Assembly: GCA_016192705.1 (NCBI GenBank)
Contig: JACPTQ010000083.1
Coordinates: 1 to 59,058 of the forward strand
Reading direction: 5' to 3'
Source of the DNA: Deltaproteobacteria bacterium
GTDB lineage: Bacteria > Myxococcota > JACPTQ01
Length of the DNA stretch: 59,058 bases
Shown here: positions 27,883 through 37,338 of the stretch, in pieces
Layout of the letters: each line of letters opens with the position of its first letter
How positions within the stretch are numbered: position 1 is the first letter of the stretch
Translations under genes and position numbers: made by a program
Notes under the pieces: model-generated
The model's input: only the letters and a program-made list of their open reading frames with translations
Databases searched by the model: none
What the model was told of the DNA's origin: nothing

Positions 27883-29595
27883 ATGAACTCGAAAACAGAT
27901 CGCCGTCAGATCGGATTTTGCGTTGCCGCTGTTTCAGTTCTCGTCGCACTGCCGCTTGGATGCGCGTCGAGCGAGGATTGCGGACCCGGTTCCAATCTCA
28001 CAACCCTCGACACGAATACGGACGGGGGAACGGTCCGTGTTTGTGTGCCCGATCCAGACGCCAACGTGCAACCCGATGCTGGCGGACCACCGACTCGCCC
28101 GCCAGATGTCGATTCCGGGTCAGACTGCTTAACCGGCTTCACGCGCTGCGGCGGCACTTGCGTCGCACTCTCGTCAAACACCAGCCACTGCGGCGCATGC
28201 AACAACGCGTGCACAAACGGCCAGGCGTGCAATCGCGGCGTCTGCGACCGCCCCGTCGACTGCCGACAACAAGGTTGCGCAAACGACCACTACTGTGACC
28301 TCGCAACGGGCCGATGCAATCCCGGCTGCGCGACCGACACGCAATGCCCAACATTGGGGCGATGCGACATTGCGACGCACCGTTGCGTCTGCAACGCATC
28401 CGACGGACTCGCCTTCTGCAACGGCCTCTGCGTGCGCGAAGGCGCGACCGGGTGCGGCGCCTCGTGCCGCGCGTGCCCATCGAGTCCGCGAGGAGGAGCC
28501 ACATGCAACGCCGGTGCGTGCGGCGAGACGTGCTATGCCGGTTTCTTCAAGTGCGGCGCCGCGTGCTGCGCAGCAACGAAGATTAGCGCCGGTGGTTCTA
28601 CCGCGTGCGTCGTCACGAGCGCCGGGGGCGTCGTTTGTTGGGGTCGAAACGAGTTCAGCGGCTTTGCAGCCGGAATCGCCGAGGTTGCAGCCGGCCGTGC
28701 TTGGCACTCATGCGCACGGAATATGGGCGGCGGCGTCACGTGTTGGGGTGATAACCGCTACGGTGAGCTCGGCGACGGAACAACCACCGCGCGATCGACA
28801 CCCGTGGTTGTGAGCGGACTCGCCTCGGGCGCCACGGCATTGGGCGTGGGTGACTTCTTCTCGTGCGCGGCAACAAGTTCGGGCGGCCTGAAATGTTGGG
28901 GACGAAACTCGGACGGGCAGCTGGGCGATGGCACCAGCACCGCGAGGCGAACACCCGTCGACGTCACCGGGCTCGCGTCGGGGGTCACCGCTGTCGCCGC
29001 GGGCGAAAACCACACGTGCGCGATCGCGATCGGAGGCGGCCTGAAATGCTGGGGGGACAACGACTTCGGCGCCATTGGCGACGGAACGTTTACGACACGT
29101 TATTCGCCGGTGAACGTCACTGGGTTCTCGACAGGGGCGAAATCATTGAGCGCGGGAAATAACCATACGTGCGCGGTGACCACCGAGGGCGCCGCAAAAT
29201 GCTGGGGACTCAACATGGGTGGCCAGTTGGGGAGGGGCGCCACATCACCCGACTACGTCGCGACGCCAGCCGGCGTTTTGGGGCTCGATGCGGGCGTCAA
29301 AGCGGTAACGGCCGGTGGTTACCACACCTGCGCGCTGACTGAATTTGGCGCGGTCCATTGCTGGGGCAATAATGAAAACGGGCAGGTCGGAACGGTTAAC
29401 AGCAACACGACCATTCCGAATCAGGTGGAGAATCTCGCGTCCGGCGTAACGGCCATCGCGACAGGCCGGGATTTCTCTTGTGCGCTCATGCAGAGCGGAC
29501 GCGTTAAGTGCTGGGGCATCAACCGCGAAGGGCAGCTCGGGAATGGTTTCAGCGGCGACAATAGTGCGTCGCCTGTTGACGTCGTGTTGCCATGA
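27883..29595 (+). CDS. Cys-rich lipoprotein with RCC1 repeats
   Basis: 570 residues, ATG preceded by GAGGGAG. The N-terminal leader ends ALPLGC, a plausible lipobox. Residues about 85-230 are a cysteine-rich stalk (CGGTCVALSS, CGACNNACTNGQAC and similar). From about 230 on there are roughly seven RCC1-type units of about 45 residues, each with HTCA/SCA and xCWGxN(x)xGQLGxG, predicting a beta-propeller. Typical of surface lipoproteins in myxobacteria, for which ligands are unknown. First of a coupled pair: its stop overlaps the next start (ATGA). Confidence 0.85.
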   Translation: MNSKTDRRQIGFCVAAVSVLVALPLGCASSEDCGPGSNLTTLDTNTDGGTVRVCVPDPDANVQPDAGGPPTRPPDVDSGSDCLTGFTRCGGTCVALSSNTSHCGACNNACTNGQACNRGVCDRPVDCRQQGCANDHYCDLATGRCNPGCATDTQCPTLGRCDIATHRCVCNASDGLAFCNGLCVREGATGCGASCRACPSSPRGGATCNAGACGETCYAGFFKCGAACCAATKISAGGSTACVVTSAGGVVCWGRNEFSGFAAGIAEVAAGRAWHSCARNMGGGVTCWGDNRYGELGDGTTTARSTPVVVSGLASGATALGVGDFFSCAATSSGGLKCWGRNSDGQLGDGTSTARRTPVDVTGLASGVTAVAAGENHTCAIAIGGGLKCWGDNDFGAIGDGTFTTRYSPVNVTGFSTGAKSLSAGNNHTCAVTTEGAAKCWGLNMGGQLGRGATSPDYVATPAGVLGLDAGVKAVTAGGYHTCALTEFGAVHCWGNNENGQVGTVNSNTTIPNQVENLASGVTAIATGRDFSCALMQSGRVKCWGINREGQLGNGFSGDNSASPVDVVLP

Positions 29596-31643
29596 GTCGA
29601 AGGGCGGGGTCTGCGCTGGCGCTCATTGGATTGCTGATCGCGTGCGGCTCGAATCAACCACTCGAAGTCGATCCCAACTCCTGGGACGCCGATGAGGCGG
29701 GTCCCGTTCTGCGCCCGTTTGAAGACGCTGGATTCAACGCGCCTGACGCCGGCCTAACACGCACCGACGGAGGAACCGCATTCTGCCCGCCCGGATTTCG
29801 TGACAACGACGGCGATCCCGCAAACGGTTGCGAGACGCCGTGCGCCCCGGTCGCGATCGCAACTTCGGGAAACCTCGACTTCGATCTGAAAGTCGTCAAC
29901 GTAACCGGGCGCGTGACGCTCGCGGGATTTAGATTGCCCGATGGAACGCCACGCGGCACGCTTCGCTTCCTCCTGGCCGGGACTACGATCCCGGTCGATG
30001 TCGACCTTCCGACGACAGGCGAGGCAACGTACAACGTCAATCTTTTTGCCGGCGCCTACCGAATCACCTACGAGAGAGCGACCGACTGCCGCGTGGGCGC
30101 GCCGCCTTGCGGAATCCAGGAACTTCGCCGAGCGATCCCGCTCAATGCGAACGGCGTCCTCAATCTCGACATCGCGGGCGACGTTGTTGTGAGCGGCGAG
30201 GTCACCGTCAACGGACAGGCGATCAGCGCGCGCACGGGTGGCGGAAACCGCGGCTCGATCGCGTTTTCGCCGGCTGAGGCGACGGGAACTCGCGTCACCG
30301 AATTACTCGGCGCGTCGGGACGCGCGACGTACAGCGCACGACTGCTGCCCGGCGTTTACGATGTCTCGATCGTCGGCCCTTCAACCTGCGACCCAGCGCA
30401 GGATCCGGTGCCGTGCCACGCGAGCGTCCGCCTTCGCCGTTTCGCCGTCGCAACGTCCGGCAATTTAAACATCGACCTCCCCGTCGTAACGGTTGCCGGT
30501 CGCGTGACCCTGAACGGCGCGACCATGCCCAACGGACCGAGCGGCTGGCCCCGCGGAAATCTTCTCATCGCAAACACCGACGGAATCGGCGGACCGACTG
30601 TCGACCTGGGTCCACGCGACGAAGCGACTTACCGCGCGCGCATTTACAAAGGGGTTCAGAGCTTCGTTGTGTCGAAGTTCACACAATGCGACGCGGGTCC
30701 GCTCCCGTGTCAAACGCGCGAGGCGGTGCGCGACATTCGGATCGACACCGACGGTCGCCTTGATCTGGACCTTCGCGTCGCACGCGTTTCTGGCGTCGTC
30801 ACTGTCAACGGCGCACCGGTGGCAAACGCCGCGGGCAACCCTTCGCGTGGCAGAGTTGAATTCCGCGATGCGACTGGTCTTGCGACCGCGACACTCGCGC
30901 GAACCGGCCCAGCCGCATACAGTGCGCCGCTTTACGAAGGTCGCTACGACGTCGCGATCTCGAGTTTTGAATCGTGCGCAGAAGGACCACTCCCATGCCT
31001 CACGCGCACCGTCGCCGCGTCGGTTGCGGTCGCGGGGCCCGCGGCGCTCAACATCGACGTCCCTGTTGTCGACGTGCGAGGGAGAGTGACCGCGAACGGA
31101 AATGCGCTGGGTGACGGTGTCGCGAGCCGGCTCGTGTTTTCGCCAGCGGCGCCGCGTGCGACCGGGGTCGGCACTGTTCAGGGCGAGTCGACCGTCGAAC
31201 TGTCGTCCCGTGGCGCAACCTACAGAGTGCGCCTCTACGCCGGAACGTACCGCGCGCAGGTTCGGCCCGCGCCGAACTGCGTTGACGGCGAAGATGGGGC
31301 GTTGCCATGCCAGGGGAATATCAATGTCGACGCGGCGGCTCAATTCACCACGACTGGGGTTCGCGACTTCGACCTCAGAGTCGTGACGGTGACCGGCAGC
31401 GTCACGATAAACGGGCGCGCCGTTTTCGATGACCGCACGGGCCATGAGCGTGGCGCGCTATCGTTTGCAGCCGGTGATGGCGCGTATCCAAATCGCGTCT
31501 CGCTCGGATCGAATGGACCCGCGACGTACCGGGCGCGCATCTTTGCTGGAACGCAAGGGATCGGGCTATTGAACGACGTCGCTTGCGAAAACGGCGCAAT
31601 CCCCTGCGGCCACCTCGCGCTCCGAGGTTGTCGAACGTGGTGA
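29592..31643 (+). CDS. Lipoprotein with six ~100-residue beta repeats
   Basis: 683 residues with a clear lipobox LLIAC (Cys18), so probably outer-membrane anchored. A short Asp-rich spacer is followed by a PGFRDNDGD segment and six tandem repeats starting near residues 95, 190, 290, 389, 485 and 591. Each has VxGRVTxNG, RGxLxF, ATYRARLYAG and a Cys pair around GPLPC. The pattern suggests Ig-like or transthyretin-like beta domains with one disulfide each. The final repeat breaks off just after IPC; another frame continues it for about 25 residues, so a frameshift near 31610 is possible. Translationally coupled to the RCC1 lipoprotein. Confidence 0.82.
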   Translation: MSRRAGSALALIGLLIACGSNQPLEVDPNSWDADEAGPVLRPFEDAGFNAPDAGLTRTDGGTAFCPPGFRDNDGDPANGCETPCAPVAIATSGNLDFDLKVVNVTGRVTLAGFRLPDGTPRGTLRFLLAGTTIPVDVDLPTTGEATYNVNLFAGAYRITYERATDCRVGAPPCGIQELRRAIPLNANGVLNLDIAGDVVVSGEVTVNGQAISARTGGGNRGSIAFSPAEATGTRVTELLGASGRATYSARLLPGVYDVSIVGPSTCDPAQDPVPCHASVRLRRFAVATSGNLNIDLPVVTVAGRVTLNGATMPNGPSGWPRGNLLIANTDGIGGPTVDLGPRDEATYRARIYKGVQSFVVSKFTQCDAGPLPCQTREAVRDIRIDTDGRLDLDLRVARVSGVVTVNGAPVANAAGNPSRGRVEFRDATGLATATLARTGPAAYSAPLYEGRYDVAISSFESCAEGPLPCLTRTVAASVAVAGPAALNIDVPVVDVRGRVTANGNALGDGVASRLVFSPAAPRATGVGTVQGESTVELSSRGATYRVRLYAGTYRAQVRPAPNCVDGEDGALPCQGNINVDAAAQFTTTGVRDFDLRVVTVTGSVTINGRAVFDDRTGHERGALSFAAGDGAYPNRVSLGSNGPATYRARIFAGTQGIGLLNDVACENGAIPCGHLALRGCRTW

Positions 31644-31682
31644 CATTGCGGGCCAGAACTTGGCGACAAATCAGGGCGCTCA

Positions 31683-31705
31683 ATTATAAATGTGATATTT
31701 ATAAT
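31683..31705. promoter_or_regulatory. AT-rich perfect palindrome with a TATAAT box
   Basis: Arms ATTATAAAT and ATTTATAAT around GTGAT, in a strongly AT-rich gap between two lipoprotein genes. The right arm contains TATAAT (31700-31705). It may be a promoter with a symmetrical operator for the downstream gene, or a weak terminator of the upstream one. Confidence 0.4.
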
Positions 31706-31789
31706 ATAGTTAATAAAGTATTAGTTTTCGAGTCTATCTGATTCGCCTATCCTTGGTCTCGCGAAGGGCAATGAAGAAAGGGGAATCGA

Positions 31790-32791
31790 ATGCGAGATCT
31801 CAGGGCAATCAATATTGGCAGTTGGGGAATCGCGCTCATCGGCGCCGTCGCGTGTGGTTCCGCACCGGCGGGTGATGAAGGTGAAACAGCGCCTCCACCT
31901 CCCGCCGTGGCGAACGGTCGCTGGAGCGTGGAAAGCATTGCGGGCGACGATCTCCTATCCGTCTGGGGATCCGCAGCGAATGACGTCTTCGCGGGCTCGC
32001 GCGATGGGATGATTTACCGATTCAACGGAAATCAATGGACGGTTTCAATGAGGGGCAGCATGCCGGTGACAGGACTTTGGGGGACCGGTCGTTCGAGCCT
32101 CATCGCGGTCACGGACGGGGTGTTCGTCTATCGCTTCGACGGCGCCGAATGGGACAGAGCAGCAATCACTTACGCCTCTGGGTTTCAGTTCCAAGCGGTT
32201 TGGGGCTCGCGCGAAGATGATGTTTGGGCGGTCGGAACGAATGGATTCACAAGGTTCCCAAACATCTCGTCAACCAGTCAGTGGAACCTTTGGCAGAACC
32301 CACACGGCTCAGAAGCCGGCAACCCGATTCGCAGCGTTTGGGGAAATGCGCCCTCTAATTTCTGGGCCGTTGCAGGAAATCGAGTTTTTCATTTCGATGG
32401 CGTGGAATGGAAATCAGCGCCTCGCGTTTGGCGGGACAACGACCTCGGGGATCTATTTGCCGTCTGGGGCTCAGCGCGGAGCGATATTTGGGTTGCTGGC
32501 GATAGAGGCGTCGCTCGCTTCGATGGAAACGATTGGCAGCATGACCATTTGTTGTGGAATCCAGTTAACCTGCGCGGGATTTCTGGGAATCGCCCCGATA
32601 ACGTTTTTTTTGTTGGCGCCGGCGGAAGAATCTGGCGTTTTGGCGGTGCGGCGGTGCGGGTCGGCGATTCAACCTTTGTAAGCGAACCGACGCTCACGAC
32701 GAACGATCTTAACGCCGTTTGGGTTGGCGCGAATGGTGACGTGTTTGCAGTTGGGAACAGCGGCACAGTCGTTCGGTATCAGCCGAATTGA
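31790..32791 (+). CDS. Lipoprotein with WG-type propeller repeats
   Basis: 333 residues, ATG preceded by AAAGGGGA. Leader ends GAVACGS (lipobox Cys near 22), followed by a short Pro-rich spacer. About six repeats of the form LxxVWGSxxxDVWAVGxxG-xxRFDGxxW cover the rest, predicting a beta-propeller. Such proteins are common in myxobacteria and have no assigned function. Third lipoprotein in the row, but 146 bases from the previous gene and with its own AT-rich upstream region. Ends 7 bases from the convergent patatin gene. Confidence 0.83.
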   Translation: MRDLRAINIGSWGIALIGAVACGSAPAGDEGETAPPPPAVANGRWSVESIAGDDLLSVWGSAANDVFAGSRDGMIYRFNGNQWTVSMRGSMPVTGLWGTGRSSLIAVTDGVFVYRFDGAEWDRAAITYASGFQFQAVWGSREDDVWAVGTNGFTRFPNISSTSQWNLWQNPHGSEAGNPIRSVWGNAPSNFWAVAGNRVFHFDGVEWKSAPRVWRDNDLGDLFAVWGSARSDIWVAGDRGVARFDGNDWQHDHLLWNPVNLRGISGNRPDNVFFVGAGGRIWRFGGAAVRVGDSTFVSEPTLTTNDLNAVWVGANGDVFAVGNSGTVVRYQPN

Positions 32792-32798
32792 TGTGCGC

Positions 32799-33728
32799 TC
32801 AAAGCGCCTTCAGATGCGCGTGCGACTCCTCGATGTCGCCAAACAGCCCATGTGACTTCGCCTCGGTGAGCCGCTTCGTCGCTTCCAAATAGCCGGCCTT
32901 CAAAAACCGACGCGCCTCCATCGAATTGATGAACGGCAGATGTCCAACGTCAGGCTCGATGACGACGAGCTTCACGTGCGGGTAAAGTTGTCGCCAAAGG
33001 TCGAGCCCGCGCATCGCCTTTTCGTGAATGACGATGTTCCCGCTCTGCATCGCGACCTGACCGATGCCGCGGTGTGCGACCGACATCTCGCCGGCCGGCG
33101 TCACGTGCGGGTTGTAGACGTTGCTAACAACGACCACGTCGGCACCGCGCAGAATCGCGATGTCGACCGAAAGCGTCTTTTTCGTTTCACCGTCGACAAA
33201 ATAGCGTCCGTCGATCTTCACCGGCCGAAACAAAATCGGCAGACAGCACGACGCCGCAACCGAAAGCGACATCGGCACGTGGTCGATGAACCCTCGCCCA
33301 AACACCACGCGCTCCGTCGTGTCGATGTCGGTCGCCGTGACGTAAATCTCTTTCTCGACCGAGCGAAAATCGTTTCGCGGCAACAGGTTACGCATGAAAC
33401 GCTCGAAACTACGTAGCTCAGAAATCCCGCTCGTCAAGAAGCGCCAACCCTCCCAAGTTTGCCGGCTCGGCGCGTCAACGAACGTGCGGAGCCCAAGATG
33501 CGGCCCCGCGAACCGCCGTTTCCAAATTGGGCGAAACTGGTCGACCATTTTGTCGATCGAAACGCCCTGACCATACACCGACGCTATCATCGCGCCCGCG
33601 CTCGACCCCACAAGGATGTCGAAGTGCAGCCCCAGCTCCTCCGCCGCGCGCAGGACCCCGAGGTGCGAAATCCCTTTGACCGCTCCGCCCGACGCCACAA
33701 ACGCGATTCGTGGTTTCCTCTTCGTCAT
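32799..33728 (-). CDS. Patatin-like phospholipase
   Basis: 309 residues. Oxyanion-hole motif ASGGAVKGISHLGVL, nucleophile elbow GSSAG (GxSxG) and the catalytic Asp in FVDGE (usually DGG/DGA) give the Ser-Asp dyad of the RssA/YlbK-like patatin family, which hydrolyses phospholipid acyl chains. No signal peptide, so cytosolic or peripheral. The ATG at 33728 has GAGGG about 7 bases upstream; an in-frame start at 33767 is less likely. Confidence 0.9.
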   Translation of the reverse strand: MTKRKPRIAFVASGGAVKGISHLGVLRAAEELGLHFDILVGSSAGAMIASVYGQGVSIDKMVDQFRPIWKRRFAGPHLGLRTFVDAPSRQTWEGWRFLTSGISELRSFERFMRNLLPRNDFRSVEKEIYVTATDIDTTERVVFGRGFIDHVPMSLSVAASCCLPILFRPVKIDGRYFVDGETKKTLSVDIAILRGADVVVVSNVYNPHVTPAGEMSVAHRGIGQVAMQSGNIVIHEKAMRGLDLWRQLYPHVKLVVIEPDVGHLPFINSMEARRFLKAGYLEATKRLTEAKSHGLFGDIEESHAHLKAL

Positions 33729-33907
33729 GCCAGACCCTCTAAACTCCCCCGACTTGGCGACCCGCACGCATTCAACTTTACGTGATTCTCGAACGAGGAA
33801 TTACCGACCGCCCGACCGCCCAAATAGAAAATAACGACCACTCTGTATCTAATACTTTCCGATCTCGACGCACGGTGTCAAGTCTTTCCAATTTTTTCGC
33901 GGATTCC

Positions 33908-33936
33908 TTGACCAAGAGCCTTATTTCCTTTACTTT
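33908..33936 (+). promoter_or_regulatory. Likely promoter of the polysaccharide gene chain
   Basis: TTGACC, a 17-base spacer and TACTTT in an AT-rich 180-base gap. Transcription would begin near 33943, five bases before the ATG at 33948, which lacks a ribosome binding site. The match at -10 is only moderate. A TTGACA in the opposite direction (33881-33876) may serve the patatin gene. Confidence 0.4.
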
Positions 33937-33947
33937 TCATTTGCTCG

Positions 33948-35300
33948 ATGACCGACAAACGTGAACCGCCCAAGTCCGAAATTCCGCCACCAGGCGGTGG
34001 GGCGGAGCCGCAGACACCCGCGCTCGACGCGATACGTGCGAAGCTTGGGGCGCTTCGAAAATCGCTCGATGCGAAGCCGGACGAAGGCGCGAATAAGGCG
34101 GCGATTCCTGTCGCCGAGCCGCCGGCTCTGCCTCCGCCTCTGCCCGGACCAGCCGGACCACCTCCTGCACCCGCATTATCCGCTCCCGCACCCGCGCCGG
34201 CATCAACCGCTTCCGCACCCGCGCCCGCGTTCGCATCGGAATCCACAACCGTTCCCGCGCCCACAGACCGCGACACCGGCGAGACGCGGGACGCCGCGAA
34301 GACAGACCCGCGATTCGAAGTGCCCTTCACGCTCCTTCGCCCGAAAGCCCCCGAGCCAACGACGCCCTCGACCGATCCCGGGCGCTCGCTCGGAACCGCC
34401 CCCGCACCGCCGCCACCACCGCCCATCACGGACGACTCATCATCTGAGGTTGGTGCCACGCCGCGCTCCGCACGCCGACCCTGGATTATTTCGGCAGCCG
34501 CCATGATCCCCGTCACGGGGTTCTTGTGCTTTCTCGCATACTACGTCGGGAACGCTCGTCTGCGTGGCGACCGAATCAGCGACGCCAAAGAGACAATCCA
34601 GGCGGCGCGCACGGCCGCCGAAGCGAGCCACCGCGCGTTCCAGGCGATGGCGATTCGCATCAAGCGAACGCACGCGGCGTCGGTCGATGCGCGGACGAAA
34701 CGTTGGACGAGGATCGATTGGTCGGAGTGGGAAGCGATTCGCGCGACGGTGCGACCAGCGGCTCTTGCGGATGTCCTCGGAGTCAAGCGAATCGACCGAC
34801 TGGGTGCGGTCGCCGTTAAACACGTTTTTGACTACCACGCCAAAGTCGTCGAGTTTTTCCGCACCGCAGCCACGACAGCGGCTGGGATGTTGTCGCGTCG
34901 TGCCGATTTTGAGAAGGCGCTCGCCGATCCCGACGGGGCTTTCGCGCGAACGAGCCAACATCGGTACGCAGTTGTCACCCGAGCGCCTGCGGGCGATTCG
35001 GGGCTCAACATCGGCGAGGTGGTCGTGGTTCGACGGATCGTTCCGCGTGCGCCGGCCGCTCGGGGGACCGCTGGAGACGGGGCAAGAGTCGAGGTCGTCA
35101 AACTATCGGGATCGAATGAAAAGCCCGCGTTGGTCGCGGAGGACGATTTGGTCACGCTTCTCCGAAGCGACGTCATTCGCCTCGGACATGAATTGCTTCG
35201 CGAGTTCGCGGAGCAAGTCAAGCGCCTCGAGCGGCTCGCCGTTGACGTTGAAGACGAACACCGACTTCTTGTTGTCGAGCTCGACCGCCTTTCCAAATGA
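33948..35300 (+). CDS. Single-pass membrane protein with Pro/Ala-rich N terminus
   Basis: 450 residues. The first about 175 are Pro/Ala-rich and probably disordered (hexamer-like DNA repeats around 34127-34240). One transmembrane helix follows near residues 182-203 (IISAAAMIPVTGFLCFLAYY). The remaining 245 residues are helical and basic, presumably periplasmic, and belong to no family I know. No Shine-Dalgarno; the message may be leaderless. The stop overlaps the CpsB-like gene by 4 bases (ATGA), so it likely takes part in polysaccharide export or its control. Confidence 0.72.
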   Translation: MTDKREPPKSEIPPPGGGAEPQTPALDAIRAKLGALRKSLDAKPDEGANKAAIPVAEPPALPPPLPGPAGPPPAPALSAPAPAPASTASAPAPAFASESTTVPAPTDRDTGETRDAAKTDPRFEVPFTLLRPKAPEPTTPSTDPGRSLGTAPAPPPPPPITDDSSSEVGATPRSARRPWIISAAAMIPVTGFLCFLAYYVGNARLRGDRISDAKETIQAARTAAEASHRAFQAMAIRIKRTHAASVDARTKRWTRIDWSEWEAIRATVRPAALADVLGVKRIDRLGAVAVKHVFDYHAKVVEFFRTAATTAAGMLSRRADFEKALADPDGAFARTSQHRYAVVTRAPAGDSGLNIGEVVVVRRIVPRAPAARGTAGDGARVEVVKLSGSNEKPALVAEDDLVTLLRSDVIRLGHELLREFAEQVKRLERLAVDVEDEHRLLVVELDRLSK

Positions 35301-36013
35301 CGACGGGGTTCTTCGACGTCCACAGCCATCTCGGTGTGGGGATTGACGATGGTGCAAAGACCGTCGACGGCGCGGTGGCGATGGCCGAGGCGCTCCGGCG
35401 CGCGGGATTCGTCGAGGCGGTCGTCACATCGCACATCAAGCAAGGGTATTGGGAGAACACGCGCGAGAGCATCACGCGCGCGGTTGAGACGGTTCGCGTC
35501 GCGTCGCCCATTCCGCTCCACGTCGGCGCCGAACATACGTTCGACGGAATCTACGTCGCGTCGTTGGAGTCGAAGTCCCTTGTGACGCTCGGCGAAAAGA
35601 CGCGCGTCCATCTGCTTGAGTTCCAGCCGACGAACATCCCGCACGATCTCAACGCCGTGCTCTTTCGAATTCGACTCGCTGGGTATCGACCGCTTTTCGC
35701 ACACCCCGAGCGCTACGCGGATTTCGCGCGGGATCTCGAAGCGGTTGAGCGCCTCGTTCTAAACGGTGCGCTCTTGCAACTCGACGTCGCAAGCCTCGCG
35801 GGCGGTTACGGCGCCGCGCAGGAGAGTCGCGCGTGGAGAATTCTCGACCGCGGTCTCTACCATGTCGCGGCCAGCGACCTTCACAGCGCGGAAGGGATCG
35901 ACGCCGTCATGGCCGGAATTAAGCGCCTCCAAAAATCTGTCGGGGACACAACCGCAAACGCGTTGCTCGCCGTTAATCCGCGTCGTATCGTGCACGGAGA
36001 GGAGATCGCATGA
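35297..36013 (+). CDS. CpsB/CapC/YwqE-type tyrosine phosphatase (PHP fold)
   Basis: 238 residues. Metal-binding motifs of the PHP phosphatases that act on bacterial tyrosine kinases are visible: DVHSHLGVGIDDG at the N terminus, a GAEH motif, FAHPERY and SDLHS. In known systems it dephosphorylates a Wzc/CapB kinase to set polysaccharide chain length. No such kinase is recognisable in this window; the upstream membrane protein has no Walker motif. Overlaps both neighbours by ATGA, so it belongs to one translational chain with the dehydrogenase. Confidence 0.85.
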   Translation: MTTGFFDVHSHLGVGIDDGAKTVDGAVAMAEALRRAGFVEAVVTSHIKQGYWENTRESITRAVETVRVASPIPLHVGAEHTFDGIYVASLESKSLVTLGEKTRVHLLEFQPTNIPHDLNAVLFRIRLAGYRPLFAHPERYADFARDLEAVERLVLNGALLQLDVASLAGGYGAAQESRAWRILDRGLYHVAASDLHSAEGIDAVMAGIKRLQKSVGDTTANALLAVNPRRIVHGEEIA

Positions 36014-37332
36014 CGCTAAAAGAAAAGATCGGATCGAGAAAGGCCGCGATCGGTGTGATCGGGGCCGGTTACGTTGGGCTGCCGCTGTCGGTCCGATTTG
36101 CGGAGTGCGGGTTCCGCGTGACTGCGTTTGAAATTGACGAGCGAAAAGTCGAGGCGATTCAAAACGGGCGCTCGTACATCGCTGATGTCGGGACCGCGAC
36201 GCTTGCGAAGCTCGTAAACGCTGGGAAATTCACGGCAACAACGGACATGGCGAAACTCGCGGCGTGCGATGCCGTGTCGATCTGCGTGCCGACGCCGCTC
36301 AACAAAACGCGCGACCCAGACGTGTCGGCCGTTCTCGCGGCGGTCGAAGCGATCAAGCGAACGCTCCACAAAAATGAGCTTGTTATTGTGGAGAGCACGA
36401 CGTATCCGGGATTCACGCGGGAAGCGGTCTTGCCGATGTTCGCCGAGACCGGCCTCAAAGTGGGTGACGATTTCTTTCTCGCGTTTTCGCCCGAGCGTGT
36501 CGATCCGGGAAATCCCACGTACCACGTTAAGAACACCCCCAAGATCGTTGGCGGCCACACACCACGGTGCCTTGAGCACGTTGCCCTCCTTTACGGCGAA
36601 GTGGTCGATCACGTGGTGCGGGTCTCGTCGACCGACTCGGCTGAGATGGCGAAGCTGCTTGAAAACACGTTTCGCGCGGTGAACATCGGACTCGTTAACG
36701 AAGTCGCGCTGATGTGCAAGCGGCTCGGCATCGACACGTGGGAGGTGATTGAAGCGGCCGCGTCAAAGCCGTTTGGTTTCATGCCGTTTTATCCCGGGCC
36801 GGGACTCGGTGGCCACTGCATCCCCGTCGATCCCCATTACCTGTCGTGGAAAATGAAAACGCTCAACTACACGGCGCGATTCATCGACCTCGCGGGCGAA
36901 GTGAATTCGGCGATGCCGCGCATTGTGGTCGAACTGGTTGTGGATGCGTTGAACGTCGACAGGAAAGCCGTCAACGGGTCGCGCGTTTTGGTGTGCGGCG
37001 TTTCGTATAAGCGCGACTCCGATGACCTCCGGGAGTCGCCGGCGCTCGACGTCATCGAGCTTTTACTTGAAAGAAGTGCCACCGTCGATTTTCACGATCC
37101 GCACGTGCCCGAGCTGACGGTGGCGTCTGGCCATCGCTTTAAGTCGGTCGACATCACGCGGCCAGGGGCGATCGAGGCGTACGACGCGGCCATCATCGTG
37201 ACCGACCACCGCGCGCTGGATGTCGTGGCGCTCTTGGAGCGGGCGAGCCTCGTCATCGACACGCGAAACGCGACGAAGGCACCGCTCGCGGCGACACCCA
37301 AGCGGACACGCGCCCGCGTCGTGAGGCTCTGA
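36010..37332 (+). CDS. UDP-sugar 6-dehydrogenase (WbpA/WecC-like)
   Basis: 440 residues. NAD-binding VIGAGYVGLPLSVRFA at the start, VPTPLNKTRDPD, catalytic-site ESTTYPGFT, active Cys in GLGGHCIPVDPHYL and a C-terminal GVSYKRDSDDLRESP. It oxidises the C6 hydroxyl of a UDP-HexNAc to an acid by two successive NAD-dependent steps. The YPGFTRE and KRDSDDLRESP motifs point to UDP-GlcNAc/ManNAc dehydrogenases rather than UDP-glucose dehydrogenase; the exact substrate is not certain. It supplies a sugar acid for the surface polysaccharide chain. Confidence 0.92.
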   Translation: MTLKEKIGSRKAAIGVIGAGYVGLPLSVRFAECGFRVTAFEIDERKVEAIQNGRSYIADVGTATLAKLVNAGKFTATTDMAKLAACDAVSICVPTPLNKTRDPDVSAVLAAVEAIKRTLHKNELVIVESTTYPGFTREAVLPMFAETGLKVGDDFFLAFSPERVDPGNPTYHVKNTPKIVGGHTPRCLEHVALLYGEVVDHVVRVSSTDSAEMAKLLENTFRAVNIGLVNEVALMCKRLGIDTWEVIEAAASKPFGFMPFYPGPGLGGHCIPVDPHYLSWKMKTLNYTARFIDLAGEVNSAMPRIVVELVVDALNVDRKAVNGSRVLVCGVSYKRDSDDLRESPALDVIELLLERSATVDFHDPHVPELTVASGHRFKSVDITRPGAIEAYDAAIIVTDHRALDVVALLERASLVIDTRNATKAPLAATPKRTRARVVRL

Positions 37333-37338
37333 CGCGCG

